Origin: Desemzia incerta
GTDB lineage: Bacteria; Bacillota; Bacilli; Lactobacillales; Carnobacteriaceae
NCBI RefSeq assembly: GCF_900115825.1
Contig: NZ_FOXW01000005.1
Coordinates: 124,001-188,000 of the forward strand
DNA length: 64,000 nucleotides
Direction of reading: 5' to 3'
A program made the position numbers and the translations under genes. The notes below the pieces were generated by a model. The model was not told where the DNA came from, did not search any database, and saw only the letters and a program-made list of their open reading frames with translations. This document shows, in pieces, positions 21,087 to 30,139 of this stretch. Each line of letters begins with the position of its first letter. Position 1 is the stretch's first letter.

Positions 21087-22349
21087 ATGCAGAGCAGTTT
21101 CAAAAGAGTTTTGACAGGAATCTTGTTTATAGGGGCAGCAGTATTAGCAGGATGCGGGAATAATGAATCGGATACATCCGGCGGTAATGGAACAAATTCA
21201 GGCGAGGGAGTTTTAACTGTATCAATTGAAGAAAACTATTCAGATTATTTTGAAGCGATCAAAGGGGATTTTGAAGAAGAGCATGGAGTGACTGTTGAGT
21301 TCGTCTTCAGAGAGCAATTAGAGCAAGCTGAGGCGTTGCCGTTGGATGGTCCAGCAGATATCGGACCAGATGTAATGATGATCCCATACGATCGTATTGG
21401 ACAACTGGCGCAACAAGGAAATCTAGCAACAGTCACCATCCCTGATGACGGAAGATTCAATGAGACAGATATCCAGCAAGTAACAGTAGATGATCAGATT
21501 TACGGTATGCCTTACTTATTAGAAACGTTGGTACTTTACTACAATAAGGATTTACTCGATACTGAACCAACCTCTTTTGAGGATTTGGAAGCTTTGATGG
21601 AAGACGACCAATACGATTTTGAAGTTGAAAGTGGAATGAATACGGGATTTATAGCCAACTGGCTTGATTTTTATTATTCTTATGGTCTGTTTGCCGGCTA
21701 TGGAGGATATATATTTGGAGATAACGGGACCGATCCATCTGATATTGGATTGAATAATGAAGGGTCTGTCGAGGCTTTGAACTATTTGACGGAATGGTAT
21801 GCTAAATGGCCGCAAGGAATGTTGGATGAAGGAACAGTAGGCGATTTCGTAGACCAATCTTTTATTGATGGGAAGACAGCTGCTGTGATCAATGGTCCAT
21901 GGGGAGCAGCAAACTATGAAGAAGGCGGAGTGGATTTTGGAGTAACAACGATTCCTACATTGCCTAACGGTGAAAATTATCAACCATTTGCTGGAGGCAG
22001 AGGTTGGGTAATCAGCAATTACGCTAAAGATGTCGATCTTTCGCAAGCTTGGTTGGAATACATCACGACTCATGAGAACCAATTGGAATTTTACGAAACG
22101 GTCCAACAAATACCAGCTAATATAGAAACAAGAAAAGTGTTATTGGAAGAAGGTACAGAAGTTGAAGCAGCAGTTGTTGAGCAGTATGAAAATGCCAACC
22201 CCATGCCAAATATTCCTCAAACAGCTGAGGTATGGGATAATGCTAAAAACATGATTTTTGACACAGTATCAGGAAACAAATCAGCGAAACAATCGGCTGA
22301 TGATGCGGTTAAGGTCATTCAACAGTTGATTGAACAAAAATACGAATAA
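21087..22349 (+). CDS. Sugar-binding lipoprotein of an ABC transporter (maltodextrin type)
   Basis: Extracellular solute-binding protein of family 1, 420 residues. The signal peptide ends in a lipobox (VLAGC, cysteine about residue 23) followed by an acidic and serine/glycine-rich linker. The body resembles maltose/maltodextrin-binding proteins (MalE/MdxE), with VMMIPYDRIGQLAQQG, VLYYNKDLL and NGPWGAANYEEGG segments. It would catch oligosaccharides at the membrane surface. It is an orphan: no permease or ATPase gene is adjacent, so it must work with a transporter encoded elsewhere or be a remnant or duplicate. The ATG at 21087 has GAAGGGGATGG upstream. Confidence 0.85.
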   Translation: MQSSFKRVLTGILFIGAAVLAGCGNNESDTSGGNGTNSGEGVLTVSIEENYSDYFEAIKGDFEEEHGVTVEFVFREQLEQAEALPLDGPADIGPDVMMIPYDRIGQLAQQGNLATVTIPDDGRFNETDIQQVTVDDQIYGMPYLLETLVLYYNKDLLDTEPTSFEDLEALMEDDQYDFEVESGMNTGFIANWLDFYYSYGLFAGYGGYIFGDNGTDPSDIGLNNEGSVEALNYLTEWYAKWPQGMLDEGTVGDFVDQSFIDGKTAAVINGPWGAANYEEGGVDFGVTTIPTLPNGENYQPFAGGRGWVISNYAKDVDLSQAWLEYITTHENQLEFYETVQQIPANIETRKVLLEEGTEVEAAVVEQYENANPMPNIPQTAEVWDNAKNMIFDTVSGNKSAKQSADDAVKVIQQLIEQKYE

Positions 22350-22358
22350 CCGATAAAT

Positions 22359-22389
22359 CACTCTTAAAAGTCTACAGCTTTTAAGAGTG
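22359..22389 (+). terminator. Terminator-like hairpin after the sugar-binding protein gene
   Basis: CACTCTTAAAAG and CTTTTAAGAGTG are perfect 12-base arms with a 7-base loop; the following sequence is only moderately T rich. Confidence 0.8.
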
Positions 22390-22419
22390 AATTTTGGTTT
22401 AAAGAACACAATGTTGTAC

Positions 22420-22434
22420 TATTTTCAGAAAAAT
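22420..22434 (+). promoter_or_regulatory. CodY-box-like sequence
   Basis: TATTTTCAGAAAAAT matches 13 of 15 positions of the CodY motif AATTTTCWGAAAATT. It is about 260 bases upstream of the fbp promoter, so its target is uncertain. Confidence 0.35.
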
Positions 22435-22439
22435 GGTAG

Positions 22440-22658
22440 GGTAGTAAAAATAAAAAAAACAAAATGTTTGAAATCAACATTCTTTAAGTCGTTTTTAAAA
22501 GCAGAATTGGTAGAGGTGAAAGAAGGTTGTTCGATAAGTGAACACAGAGCATGATTTGGACATAATGCTTATCATGACATTTTGAAATCACCCATTTAGT
22601 TGTAGTTGCAGGGTCCGTTTGAATTGATGCTGAAAAACTACGCAGGTAGTTTTTTTTA
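22440..22658 (+). other. Unassigned intergenic segment ending in a terminator
   Basis: No convincing reading frame is present here. The upstream gene already has its own hairpin, yet AAAACTAC-GCAG-GTAGTTTT followed by T8 (22634-22658) is a second good terminator. A short non-coding transcript ending here is possible; no clear promoter was found. Confidence 0.3.
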
Positions 22659-22679
22659 TTTTACCGTCATGAAATAGAA

Positions 22680-22707
22680 TTGACCATGCTATACTAATTG
22701 GTATAGG
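22680..22707 (+). promoter_or_regulatory. Promoter of fbp
   Basis: -35 TTGACC (22680-22685), 16-base spacer, -10 TATAGG (22702-22707), 23 bases before the fbp start. Confidence 0.6.
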
Positions 22708-22729
22708 TTTTAAGGGAGGAGATGTTGAG

Positions 22730-24709
22730 ATGGAAATGAAAAATAAATATTTAACGATGCTAGCTAAAGAATATCCAACGATTGGTGCCACAACTTCAGA
22801 AATCATCAACTTAGAAGCTATCATGAACTTGCCGAAAGCTACAGAACATTTTGTCAGTGACATCCATGGAGAATACGATGCCTTTCAACATGTCTTGAGA
22901 AATGGTTCAGGCAATATCAAAGAAAAAATTGGAGAAATGTTTACGGATCGACTAACGCAAAAAGAAATGAATGCACTAGCTACGGTTATCTACTATCCTG
23001 AAGAAAAAACGGAAGATATTGTAGAGTCTTTTGAAACCCAAGAAGAAGTACATGAGTGGTATCGTATCACGATTTCTCGTTTGATTGAATTGTGCCGTTT
23101 TGTCGGTTCTAAATATACACAATCGAAAGTGCGAAAAGCGATGCCGGAAGAATTCTCTTATATCACAGAAGAATTGTTGTTCAAAGACGGCACTTTTACG
23201 AATAAAGATGAGTATTACAGCGAAATCATCGACAGTATCATTTCTCTGGACAGAGGAAAAGAATACGTTGCAGCTTTGGCCTACTTGATTCAGCGGCTGG
23301 TCGTTGATCATTTGCATGTAGTAGGGGATATCTATGACCGGGGACCTTATCCTGATAAAATCATTGATACGTTGATCCGCCATCATTCTGTTGATATCCA
23401 ATGGGGAAACCATGATATTTTATGGATGGGAGCTGCTTCTGGTTCAGAAGTGTGTATGGCTAATGTGATTCGTATCTCTGCTCGATACAATAATCTGGAT
23501 ATTTTAGAAGAGAGTTATGGTATCTCATTGCGTTATTTGTCTAATTTTGCTGAAGCAACGTATACGGGAGATCCTGACAGTTGTTTTGCGCCCAAGATCC
23601 ACCCGGAAGACAGTATTCTAAAAGAAGAGATCATTCAAAATACAAAGATTCATCAAGCTATTGCGATTATTCAGTTCAAGCTGGAAGCGGCTATTATTGA
23701 ACGACATCCAGAATTTCAAATGTCGCATCGCTTGCTGTTGAATCAGATCGATTATGAAAAAGGCACGATTACGATCAAAGGAAAAGAATATCCTTTACTC
23801 AGCAATCAATTCCCGACAATTGATCCCAATGACCCATACACGTTGACAGAGGAAGAAAAAACGATCGTCGCAAAATTGAAAGAAGGATTTAAGAACAGTG
23901 GAAAACTGCAAAAACACATTTCTTATTTGATCAATAAAGGCAGTATGTATTTGACGTATAATGATAATTTACTGTTCCACGGATGTATTCCACTAAACGA
24001 AGACGGCAGTTTTATGGGTATGGAAATCAGAGGCAAGTACGTTTATGGAAAATCGCTCTTGGATAAGTTTGAAGATGCTGTAAGAAAAGGATTCTTATAT
24101 CAAAATCGATCAAACAACAATAAGTATTTAGATCTCGTGTGGTACTTGTGGACAGGGCCTGTATCCTCATTGTTCGGAAAAGATCAAATGACGACTTTTG
24201 AACGCTATTACGTTGAAGATAAAGCGTGCCATGAAGAAAAGAAAAATGCTTATTATCGAATGCGGAATGAAGTTGAAACGTGTGAAAATATATTGGCTGA
24301 GTTTGGATTAGACCCTGCAAAAGGGCACATCATCAATGGACACACTCCGGTCAAAGAGAAAAGAGGAGAAGACCCGATCAAAGCAGACGGCAGAATGCTG
24401 GTAATCGATGGAGGGTTCTCAAAAGCTTATCAAGGGACGACTGGTTTAGCAGGTTATACCTTGCTGTACAATTCATTTGGAATGGTATTGGTTTCGCACC
24501 AGCCTTTTACTTCTCCACAAGAAGCCATCGAAAATGAAATCGATATTGTGTCAACAAGACGAGTGGTAGATAAAGAATTAGAACGCAAAAAGGTAAAAGA
24601 GACTGACATTGGTCTGAAACTGCAAAGCCAAGTGTGTGATTTGAAAGAATTGCTAGAAGCTTATCGAAATGGTGATATCCCGGAAAATGGAAGGACTTCT
24701 TTCATTTAA
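22730..24709 (+). CDS. fbp: Fructose-1,6-bisphosphatase, class III
   Basis: Metallophosphatase-fold FBPase of 659 residues, the usual class III length. Metal-binding motifs are visible in order: [10 protein letters not shown] near residue 44, [10 protein letters not shown] near residue 200, WGNHD near residue 225, and [10 protein letters not shown] near residue 535. It removes the 1-phosphate of fructose-1,6-bisphosphate in gluconeogenesis, opposing the glycolytic genes at 6928-14074; the substrate is also the CggR inducer. The start ATG has GGGAGGAG at 22713-22720. It is monocistronic, with its own promoter and terminator. Confidence 0.96.
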   Translation: MEMKNKYLTMLAKEYPTIGATTSEIINLEAIMNLPKATEHFVSDIHGEYDAFQHVLRNGSGNIKEKIGEMFTDRLTQKEMNALATVIYYPEEKTEDIVESFETQEEVHEWYRITISRLIELCRFVGSKYTQSKVRKAMPEEFSYITEELLFKDGTFTNKDEYYSEIIDSIISLDRGKEYVAALAYLIQRLVVDHLHVVGDIYDRGPYPDKIIDTLIRHHSVDIQWGNHDILWMGAASGSEVCMANVIRISARYNNLDILEESYGISLRYLSNFAEATYTGDPDSCFAPKIHPEDSILKEEIIQNTKIHQAIAIIQFKLEAAIIERHPEFQMSHRLLLNQIDYEKGTITIKGKEYPLLSNQFPTIDPNDPYTLTEEEKTIVAKLKEGFKNSGKLQKHISYLINKGSMYLTYNDNLLFHGCIPLNEDGSFMGMEIRGKYVYGKSLLDKFEDAVRKGFLYQNRSNNNKYLDLVWYLWTGPVSSLFGKDQMTTFERYYVEDKACHEEKKNAYYRMRNEVETCENILAEFGLDPAKGHIINGHTPVKEKRGEDPIKADGRMLVIDGGFSKAYQGTTGLAGYTLLYNSFGMVLVSHQPFTSPQEAIENEIDIVSTRRVVDKELERKKVKETDIGLKLQSQVCDLKELLEAYRNGDIPENGRTSFI

Positions 24710-24766
24710 AAACACTGGCTCCAAAAAGTTGTCCATCGGATAAACTTTTAGAGTCAGTGTTTCTTT
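24709..24766 (+). terminator. Terminator after fbp
   Basis: AAACACTG-CTC-AAAAAGTT pairs with AAACTTTT-GAG-CAGTGTTT over a long stem with small mismatches and ends in TTTCTTT. Confidence 0.85.
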
Positions 24767-24861
24767 ACAAAGATAAAACCTCTTTTTCATTAACTTACTA
24801 AGAGTTTCTGTTACAATAAGTAAATAGAGTATAGTGTTAGAAAAGAAGTGGAGGAGAAAGA

Positions 24862-25539
24862 ATGAATAAAGGATGTACATTTTATTTCGTTCGACATGGT
24901 CAAACATATTTTAATCATTACCGTAAGATCCAAGGATGGAGTAATACTCCATTGACTGAAGAAGGTGCGGAAGATGTTTACCGCAGTGCCAGAGGTTTAG
25001 CGGATGTGAAGTTCGACGCTGTTTATACGAGCGATTTGAGCAGAACGGTTCAAACAGCTAGTATTATTTTAGAAGAGAATAAGCACGCTGATGAGTTGAC
25101 TATTGAAATGATGCCGGAATTCAGAGAAGTATTTTTTGGTTCATTTGAAGGAGAAGACGTGGATAAAGCTTGGGCTGCAATCAATAAAGAATTGAAGTAT
25201 CCGTCTGTTGCAGAGATGTATGCTCAATCCAGTATTCCTGAACGAATGAATGCAACGAAAAAAGCAGACCCTCATAATGATGCAGAGGACTTTTTGACGT
25301 TTTGGACAAGAATTGAAGAAGGTCTGATGAAATTGATCAGCAAACACCGCGATACTGGCGAAAAAATTCTTGTAGTGGCTCATGGCAATACCATCCGCTA
25401 CTTATTGAATAATCTAGTTGCTGAACTGGAAAATCCACAACCCTTATTGAATGCGAGCGTTTCAGTAGCTACTTACCGTGATGGGGCGTATCATTTGGAG
25501 AAATACAATGAAGTAAGACATTTCAAAGACATCGAGTAA
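24862..25539 (+). CDS. Histidine phosphatase family protein (GpmB-like)
   Basis: Branch-1 histidine phosphatase of 225 residues. The N-terminal FVRHGQTYFN holds the phospho-accepting histidine, GWSNTPLTEEG follows, YTSDLSRTVQTA supplies the second arginine and VAHGNTIR the second catalytic histidine. Relatives include broad phosphatases annotated as phosphoglycerate mutase; with GpmI present, this one is unlikely to be the glycolytic mutase. Substrate unknown. It starts at the ATG at 24862 after GGAGGAG (24851-24857) and is 36 bases before a HAD phosphatase, probably on the same transcript. Confidence 0.88.
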   Translation: MNKGCTFYFVRHGQTYFNHYRKIQGWSNTPLTEEGAEDVYRSARGLADVKFDAVYTSDLSRTVQTASIILEENKHADELTIEMMPEFREVFFGSFEGEDVDKAWAAINKELKYPSVAEMYAQSSIPERMNATKKADPHNDAEDFLTFWTRIEEGLMKLISKHRDTGEKILVVAHGNTIRYLLNNLVAELENPQPLLNASVSVATYRDGAYHLEKYNEVRHFKDIE

Positions 25540-25575
25540 AAATCATCTGTTAAATGAGACAATGGAGGAAATAGA

Positions 25576-26355
25576 GTGAAACCAAAAGGCTTAGTATTTT
25601 TTGATTTGGATGGAACGTTGTTGAATGCTACATCAGAATTGGACAAAGAAATCAGTGAAGCACTGGAAAGTATGAAACAAAATGGAATTATTCCTTTTGT
25701 GGCTACAGGAAGAAGCCCGTTGGAGATCCAACATGTTTTAGAAAATAGTCCAATCGACTCTTTCATCACACTAAATGGACAGTATATCGTTTATGAAGGA
25801 AAAGAAGTTTACCGTAGTGTGATCCCTCAACCTTTAATGAAAGAATTAAAGGAAGCTGCGGACGAACACGACTTTCCATTATCTATGTACACGCACAATA
25901 AGATTCGTACGACTAAAGATTCCGAGACAATGGTTACAGCTTACAAAAATATTCATACAATGCCTCCGAAAGTGGATGAGGATTTTCATTTGAACGAAGA
26001 GGTTTTGATGGCATTGATCATTAACGATGATGCTGGTTATGACAACCACTTCCGCGAACGATTCCCAGAATTGTCTTTTTACCGAAACACTCCTTATAGT
26101 GTAGATACCATCATTAAAAACAATTCGAAAGCAACAGGAATCAAAGAGCTGGAAAAATTGCTTGGATTGGAAAATGTTCCTACCTATGCTTTTGGAGATG
26201 GTCCGAATGATAAAGAAATGATCCAGTATGCTGACTATGGCATCGCTATGCAAAATGGTGTAGGAGAAGTGAAAGAAGTAGCTGATTATGTAACCTCTGC
26301 CAGTAATGTAGACGGCGGTATCATCGAAGGACTCAAAAAGTTTCAATTGATTTAA
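25576..26355 (+). CDS. Cof-type HAD-IIB phosphatase
   Basis: HAD-superfamily phosphatase of 259 residues. The nucleophile aspartate is in DLDGTLLN (near residue 10), motif II threonine in ATGRSP, the lysine in the KATGIKEL segment, and motif IV in FGDGPNDKEM. The C2B cap between motifs II and III places it with Cof/YkrA/YidA sugar- or flavin-phosphate phosphatases; the substrate is not known. The start is GTG at 25576 after GGAGGAA (25564-25570). It is probably co-transcribed with the preceding histidine phosphatase and ends at a terminator shared with the convergent sirtuin gene. Confidence 0.9.
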   Translation: MKPKGLVFFDLDGTLLNATSELDKEISEALESMKQNGIIPFVATGRSPLEIQHVLENSPIDSFITLNGQYIVYEGKEVYRSVIPQPLMKELKEAADEHDFPLSMYTHNKIRTTKDSETMVTAYKNIHTMPPKVDEDFHLNEEVLMALIINDDAGYDNHFRERFPELSFYRNTPYSVDTIIKNNSKATGIKELEKLLGLENVPTYAFGDGPNDKEMIQYADYGIAMQNGVGEVKEVADYVTSASNVDGGIIEGLKKFQLI

Positions 26356-26360
26356 AAATA

Positions 26361-26399
26361 AAAGTGAGGCTGGGAGTTATTTCCCAGCCTCACTTTTTT
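26361..26399. terminator. Bidirectional terminator between the HAD phosphatase and the sirtuin
   Basis: AAAGTGAGGCTGGGA and TCCCAGCCTCACTTT are perfect 15-base arms; T tracts exist on both strands. It overlaps the sirtuin stop codon. Confidence 0.93.
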
Positions 26400-27141
26400 A
26401 TGCATGGACAGTTAATTTGCTGAATGTTTCTCCGACCGGTTCAGTGATCGTCAAATCAACTTGTACATCTTTTATTTTTAAAGGAGATTGATTGATGACG
26501 ACGACTTCACTTCCTGTGAAATGACGAATCAACGTTTTTGCCGGATACACAGACAAGGAAGTCCCCGCAATAATTAATAAGTCTGAGTCAGCAATCAATT
26601 CTTTGGCTCGATCTAAAATACCCGGCTTTAAATTCTCACCAAATAAAATCACATCTGCCCGAATGATGCCATTATCAATAGGACAACGTGGAACATTAGT
26701 GTCATCTCTGGGAATTTCGTTGTACGGGTATTCCCGTCCGCATTCCATACAGTAAAAGTGCCGATTATTCCCATGCAGTTCCACCACTAATTTACTGCCG
26801 GCTTTTTGGTGTAAGCCGTCCACATTTTGAGTGATGATACGGACATCTTTTCCTTGTTTTTCCAACTCAGCTAAAAAACGATGACCGGCATTGGGTTCAG
26901 GAATAAGAGGCTTAGTCTGATTATCTCTAGGTTTAAAGAACTCCTCTGGATTTTCCAGCATGAAACGTTTGCTCATGCGGATTTTTGGATTCAGTTGTTT
27001 TTCTTCCATCTTTGTATACGTACCTTCTTGTGACCGGTAATCTGGAAGGCCGCTTTCTGTTGAAACACCTGCACCACCGAAAAAAGCTATTTTTTTGGAT
27101 TGATGAATATAGTGCTGAAGTTGTTCGATTTGATTTTTCAA
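26398..27141 (-). CDS. cobB: NAD-dependent protein deacylase, sirtuin family
   Basis: Sir2-family protein of 247 residues. GAGVSTESGLPDYRS near residue 23 and TQNVDGLHQKAG near residue 105 bind NAD, and the catalytic histidine is in VELHGN. The zinc module is incomplete: CMEC is present, but the second pair reads CPID instead of CPxC. Such enzymes remove acyl groups from lysines using NAD. The start is a TTG at 27141-27139, chosen because GGAGGAGG lies just upstream on the minus strand; the frame is open much further, up to 27375 inside the tmRNA gene, but that extension is not protein-like. It lies downstream of the tmRNA terminator and is convergent with the HAD gene. Confidence 0.9.
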   Translation of the reverse strand: MKNQIEQLQHYIHQSKKIAFFGGAGVSTESGLPDYRSQEGTYTKMEEKQLNPKIRMSKRFMLENPEEFFKPRDNQTKPLIPEPNAGHRFLAELEKQGKDVRIITQNVDGLHQKAGSKLVVELHGNNRHFYCMECGREYPYNEIPRDDTNVPRCPIDNGIIRADVILFGENLKPGILDRAKELIADSDLLIIAGTSLSVYPAKTLIRHFTGSEVVVINQSPLKIKDVQVDLTITEPVGETFSKLTVHA

Positions 27142-27276
27142 CGCATATCCTCCTCCTAAGTACATTTCTATTATTTTAAGAGTAGCAGATAATTGAGTGA
27201 CATAAAAAATATTTGTTTTATGTAGATGGAATCTAGACTGCGTGTTTTTGTAAATTAAACTATTACTAAAGAGAAT

Positions 27277-27320
27277 AAAAAACAGCTTGTAAGACTGTTT
27301 GACCAGTTTTACAAGCTGTT
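27277..27320 (-). terminator. Terminator of the tmRNA gene
   Basis: AACAGCTTGTAA (27281-27292) and TTACAAGCTGTT (27309-27320) form a perfect 12-base stem; on the minus strand it is followed by TTTTTTA. Confidence 0.88.
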
Positions 27321-27332
27321 TGTTTGTAATTA

Positions 27333-27696
27333 TGGAGACGAGGGGAGTCGAACCCCTGTCCAAACATAACGACACTTAGACTTCTACGTTTATAGTTATG
27401 CTATTAAGATTTCGCTCAGTATTAGCCGCACAACCGGCATCATACGTTGCTAGTCTGATGATCTCTTCTAAAACTTCCAGACGGAAAGGTTTAGCGTATC
27501 CCACTGATTATAGGACCCTTGCTCGAGTACATGGGCGATACCGAGAGGATCTACGCTAGCTGGTTTTACGCAGCTAAAGCGTAAGTGTTGTTATTGTTTT
27601 TAGCAGTTATATTTAACTGGTAACGTTTTAACGTAGCCGTAACCTACGAAACGCAATCCAAGCTCGACCTATGCCTGTCGAATCCGTAACGCCCCC
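27333..27696 (-). ncRNA. ssrA: Transfer-messenger RNA (tmRNA)
   Basis: Read on the minus strand, the 5' end GGGGGCG pairs with CGTCTCC at the 3' end, giving the tRNA-like acceptor; the 5' part GGATTCGACAGG and the 3' T arm (GGGGTTCGACTCCCC) are canonical. The resume codon and tag frame (27604-27566) read GCT followed by codons for KNNNNTYALAA and a stop TAA, a typical degradation tag ending in ALAA. Length about 364 bases, one piece; CCA is not encoded. It rescues stalled ribosomes with SmpB (19613-20071), and the tag directs products to ClpP-type proteases. Confidence 0.96.
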
Positions 27697-27917
27697 GAAA
27701 TAAAAGGGAGTACAGACTTAGTACTTAAAGTACTATAATAGTCATCTGTCTAACTCTGGATACAGTATAGCACATTCCCTTATAAAAAGAAAGTTTGTTC
27801 GCTCGGAAAAACGAAGGAACAGACAAAAAAACTAAATTTATTCTATTTCAAAGATGAATAGTCAATTTTTTTCGATTCTTGAGTCTTCTGAGTCAATTTT
27901 ATTTATGGTAGATACTA

Positions 27918-27923
27918 TATAAT
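27918..27923 (+). promoter_or_regulatory. -10 element before the glucuronide transporter remnant
   Basis: A consensus TATAAT lies 166 bases before the transporter start; the -35 region is weak. The catabolite site at 28040 lies downstream of the presumed start site, where CcpA could act as a roadblock. Confidence 0.45.
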
Positions 27924-28039
27924 GAGTTTCATATAAGTGGAAGAGGTTTCTTATAGTGAGACGTAGTGTCAAAAAACTATCTTGAAACCTAAAGTATTTC
28001 AGTGATTAAGAAAGGAGCTAATTTTCCAATAGTAATAAA

Positions 28040-28053
28040 TGTAAGCGTTAACT
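28040..28053 (+). promoter_or_regulatory. Catabolite-responsive element (cre)
   Basis: TGTAAGCGTTAACT matches the CcpA consensus TGWAANCGNTNWCA except at the last base. It lies 36 bases before the transporter start, as expected for a sugar locus under carbon catabolite repression. Confidence 0.75.
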
Positions 28054-28088
28054 TAAGTGGTGGCAATAAAATAGAGGAGTGTGTGAAA

Positions 28089-29396
28089 ATGGAAAAAGTA
28101 ATTGATGTACATCCAGATAATCTTGCTACAAAAAGGCCTAGTAGTTATCGAACAGCAAAAACTTGGCAGATTGGAGCTTTTGCTTTAAACAATACGGCTA
28201 CGAATATTTTTATGTTTTTGATGACTTTCGTTTCTTATTATGCAACTGGAATCGTCGGTTTAGGAACGGTTCTTGTATCAACTCTTATTACTGGTAGTCG
28301 TCTTTGGGACGGTATTACGGACCCTATTGTAGGCTTATGGATCGACAAAACGGATGGTAAACTTGGGAAGTTTAGACCATTTATGATTGCTGGTTATGTC
28401 GTTATGACCATTACAGTTCTGCTGATATTTTTTACAAATCATTTAGTTCCTCAAAACGTTCGATTGATTTATTTTGTATTGCTTTATGCTATTTATATTG
28501 TTGGTTATACATTTCAAACTGCTTGTACAAAATCTGGACAAACCGTATTGACTAATGATCCTAACCAAAGACCTTTGTTTTCTACCTTTGACTTGTCTTA
28601 CACATCTTTATTTTTTGCAGGGGCGGCAATTTATATTTCTAATTACTTAGAACCAAAACACGGTGGTTTCAATATTGACTTCTTTAGTGAATTTGTTCTA
28701 ACCGTTGTTTTAGCTGCAGGTTTACTGACACTTTTAGCCACTATCGGAATCTGGAAACATGATAAGACAGAAAACTTTGGTACTGGAGGAAAACAAGAAA
28801 AAATTGGTTTAAAAGATATGTTTGCGATTTTAAAAGGTAATCGTCCCTTACAAATGTTGATTGTTGCTGCGGCTACAGATAAATTGGCATTGACAGTCGC
28901 GAATAACTCAATTGTAATGGTATTGTTATTTGGAGTCGTTATTGGAGATTACGGATTATATGGACAAATGTCAGCTTACACAATGATTCCATCTCTCCTA
29001 ATTATCCAAGTTGGAACCAGGTATGCACGTAAGCTAGGTTCTAAACAAGCACTAGTCGTTTCTACATGGGCGTGTATTATTGTCTACTCAGCTTTATTTG
29101 TATTGCTTTGGTTAGGAGATCCATCGACAATCAGCTTTAGTAATATGAGCTTCATGACGATTGCTTTCTTAGTATTGTTTATATTAGGTAATGGAGTAAG
29201 AACGGTAGCTGGCGGAATCGTTATTCCAATGATTCCAGATATTACAGACTATGAAACGTATAAAACAGGTCGTTACGCGCCAGGGGTTATGGGAACTATT
29301 TTTTCTTTTGTAGATAAAATGATCTCGTCTTTTGGTCAATCGCAAATGAACCGGCATTGCATGAAGAAGGTGCACGAGAATATTTTGAGCCGTTGA
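28089..29396 (+). pseudogene. Glucuronide/GPH-family sugar transporter, C-terminus lost by deletion
   Basis: Major facilitator (MFS_2, GPH cation symporter) protein. Ten or so hydrophobic helices are visible, with the GPH signature segment LWDGITDPIVGLWIDK-like near residue 75 and DITDYETYKTGRYAPG near the end. The native sequence runs to SSFGQS at about 29343; the remaining 17 or so codons before the stop are beta-glucuronidase DNA read in the wrong frame, so the last helices are missing. The start is the ATG at 28089 (MEKVIDVHPD), after GAGGAG; upstream codons back to 28002 contain the cre site and are not coding. The neighbour identifies the likely substrate as glucuronides. Confidence 0.85.
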
Positions 29397-29917
29397 TTAA
29401 CTTGACGAAAGAATTGGATCCGCAAAACCGACCTGTAACCATCGTGAATATTCAAATGTCTACACCAGATAAAGATTTAGTAGCTGATTTATTAGATGTT
29501 ATTTGTTTGAATCGTTATTACGGTTGGTATTTCCATACAGGAGATTTGAAAGCTGGGGAAAAAGGTCTGCGTGAAGAATTAGACTTATGGGAAGAAATGT
29601 ACCCTGGTAAACCAGTGATGTTTACAGAATACGGTGCAGATACCGTTCCAGGGTATCATGCAATCGATGTTATTCCATTTACAGAAGAATATCAGGTACG
29701 TTACTACAACATGTACCACAAAGTATTTGACGATTATAAACAAGTTATTGGAGAACAATTGTGGAACTTTGCGGATTTTGAAACAAAAGTCGGCATCAAT
29801 CGCGTGCAAGGAAACAAAAAAGGGATCTTTACTCGTGCGAGAGAACCAAAAATGATCGCACATGTATTAAGAGAACGTTGGACAGCTATGCCTGATTTTG
29901 GCTATAAAAGCGAATAA
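29330..29917 (+). pseudogene. uidA: Beta-glucuronidase, C-terminal third only
   Basis: Remnant of a GH2 beta-glucuronidase. From 29333 the frame reads WSIANEP, the family's acid/base motif, continues through CLNRYYGWY, the nucleophile segment [15 protein letters not shown] and NKKGIFTR, and ends normally at 29917. About 400 N-terminal residues (the sugar-binding and immunoglobulin-like domains and half of the barrel) are absent, so it cannot fold into an active enzyme. There is no start codon or ribosome site at the junction; the deletion fused it, out of frame, to the transporter gene. Full-length relatives are about 600 residues. Confidence 0.9.
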
Positions 29918-29922
29918 GTTTT

Positions 29923-29958
29923 AAAACACTGAAGCAAATGTTGCTTCAGTGTTTTTTT
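29923..29958 (+). terminator. Terminator after the uidA remnant
   Basis: AAAACACTGAAGCAA-ATG-TTGCTTCAGTGTTTT is a perfect stem followed by T7. Confidence 0.95.
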
Positions 29959-30033
29959 GTTGTCCTGTTGTTTGTAATTGAACAAATAATGAAAAAATTA
30001 AAGAAAACGGCTGGGCTTTGAATCGGATAACAG

Positions 30034-30062
30034 TTGCTAAAAAGCCGCTGTTGTCATAAAAT
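30034..30062 (+). promoter_or_regulatory. Promoter of the suf operon
   Basis: -35 TTGCTA (30034-30039), 17-base spacer, -10 TAAAAT (30057-30062), about 70 bases before sufC. Confidence 0.6.
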
Positions 30063-30139
30063 AGAGAGGTATAAATCAAAGAAACTCTTCAATAACTATT
30101 TGTGAAATAATTATAAAACTTTAGAGAGTAGGAAGCTTT

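Noticed and set aside
22588-22863. Minus-strand reading frame overlapping the fbp start
   Set aside because: It is antisense to fbp and has no ribosome site or recognisable sequence.
27142-27375. N-terminal extension of the sirtuin into the tmRNA gene
   Set aside because: It is AT-rich intergenic and structural RNA sequence read by chance; the TTG at 27141 has a strong ribosome site.
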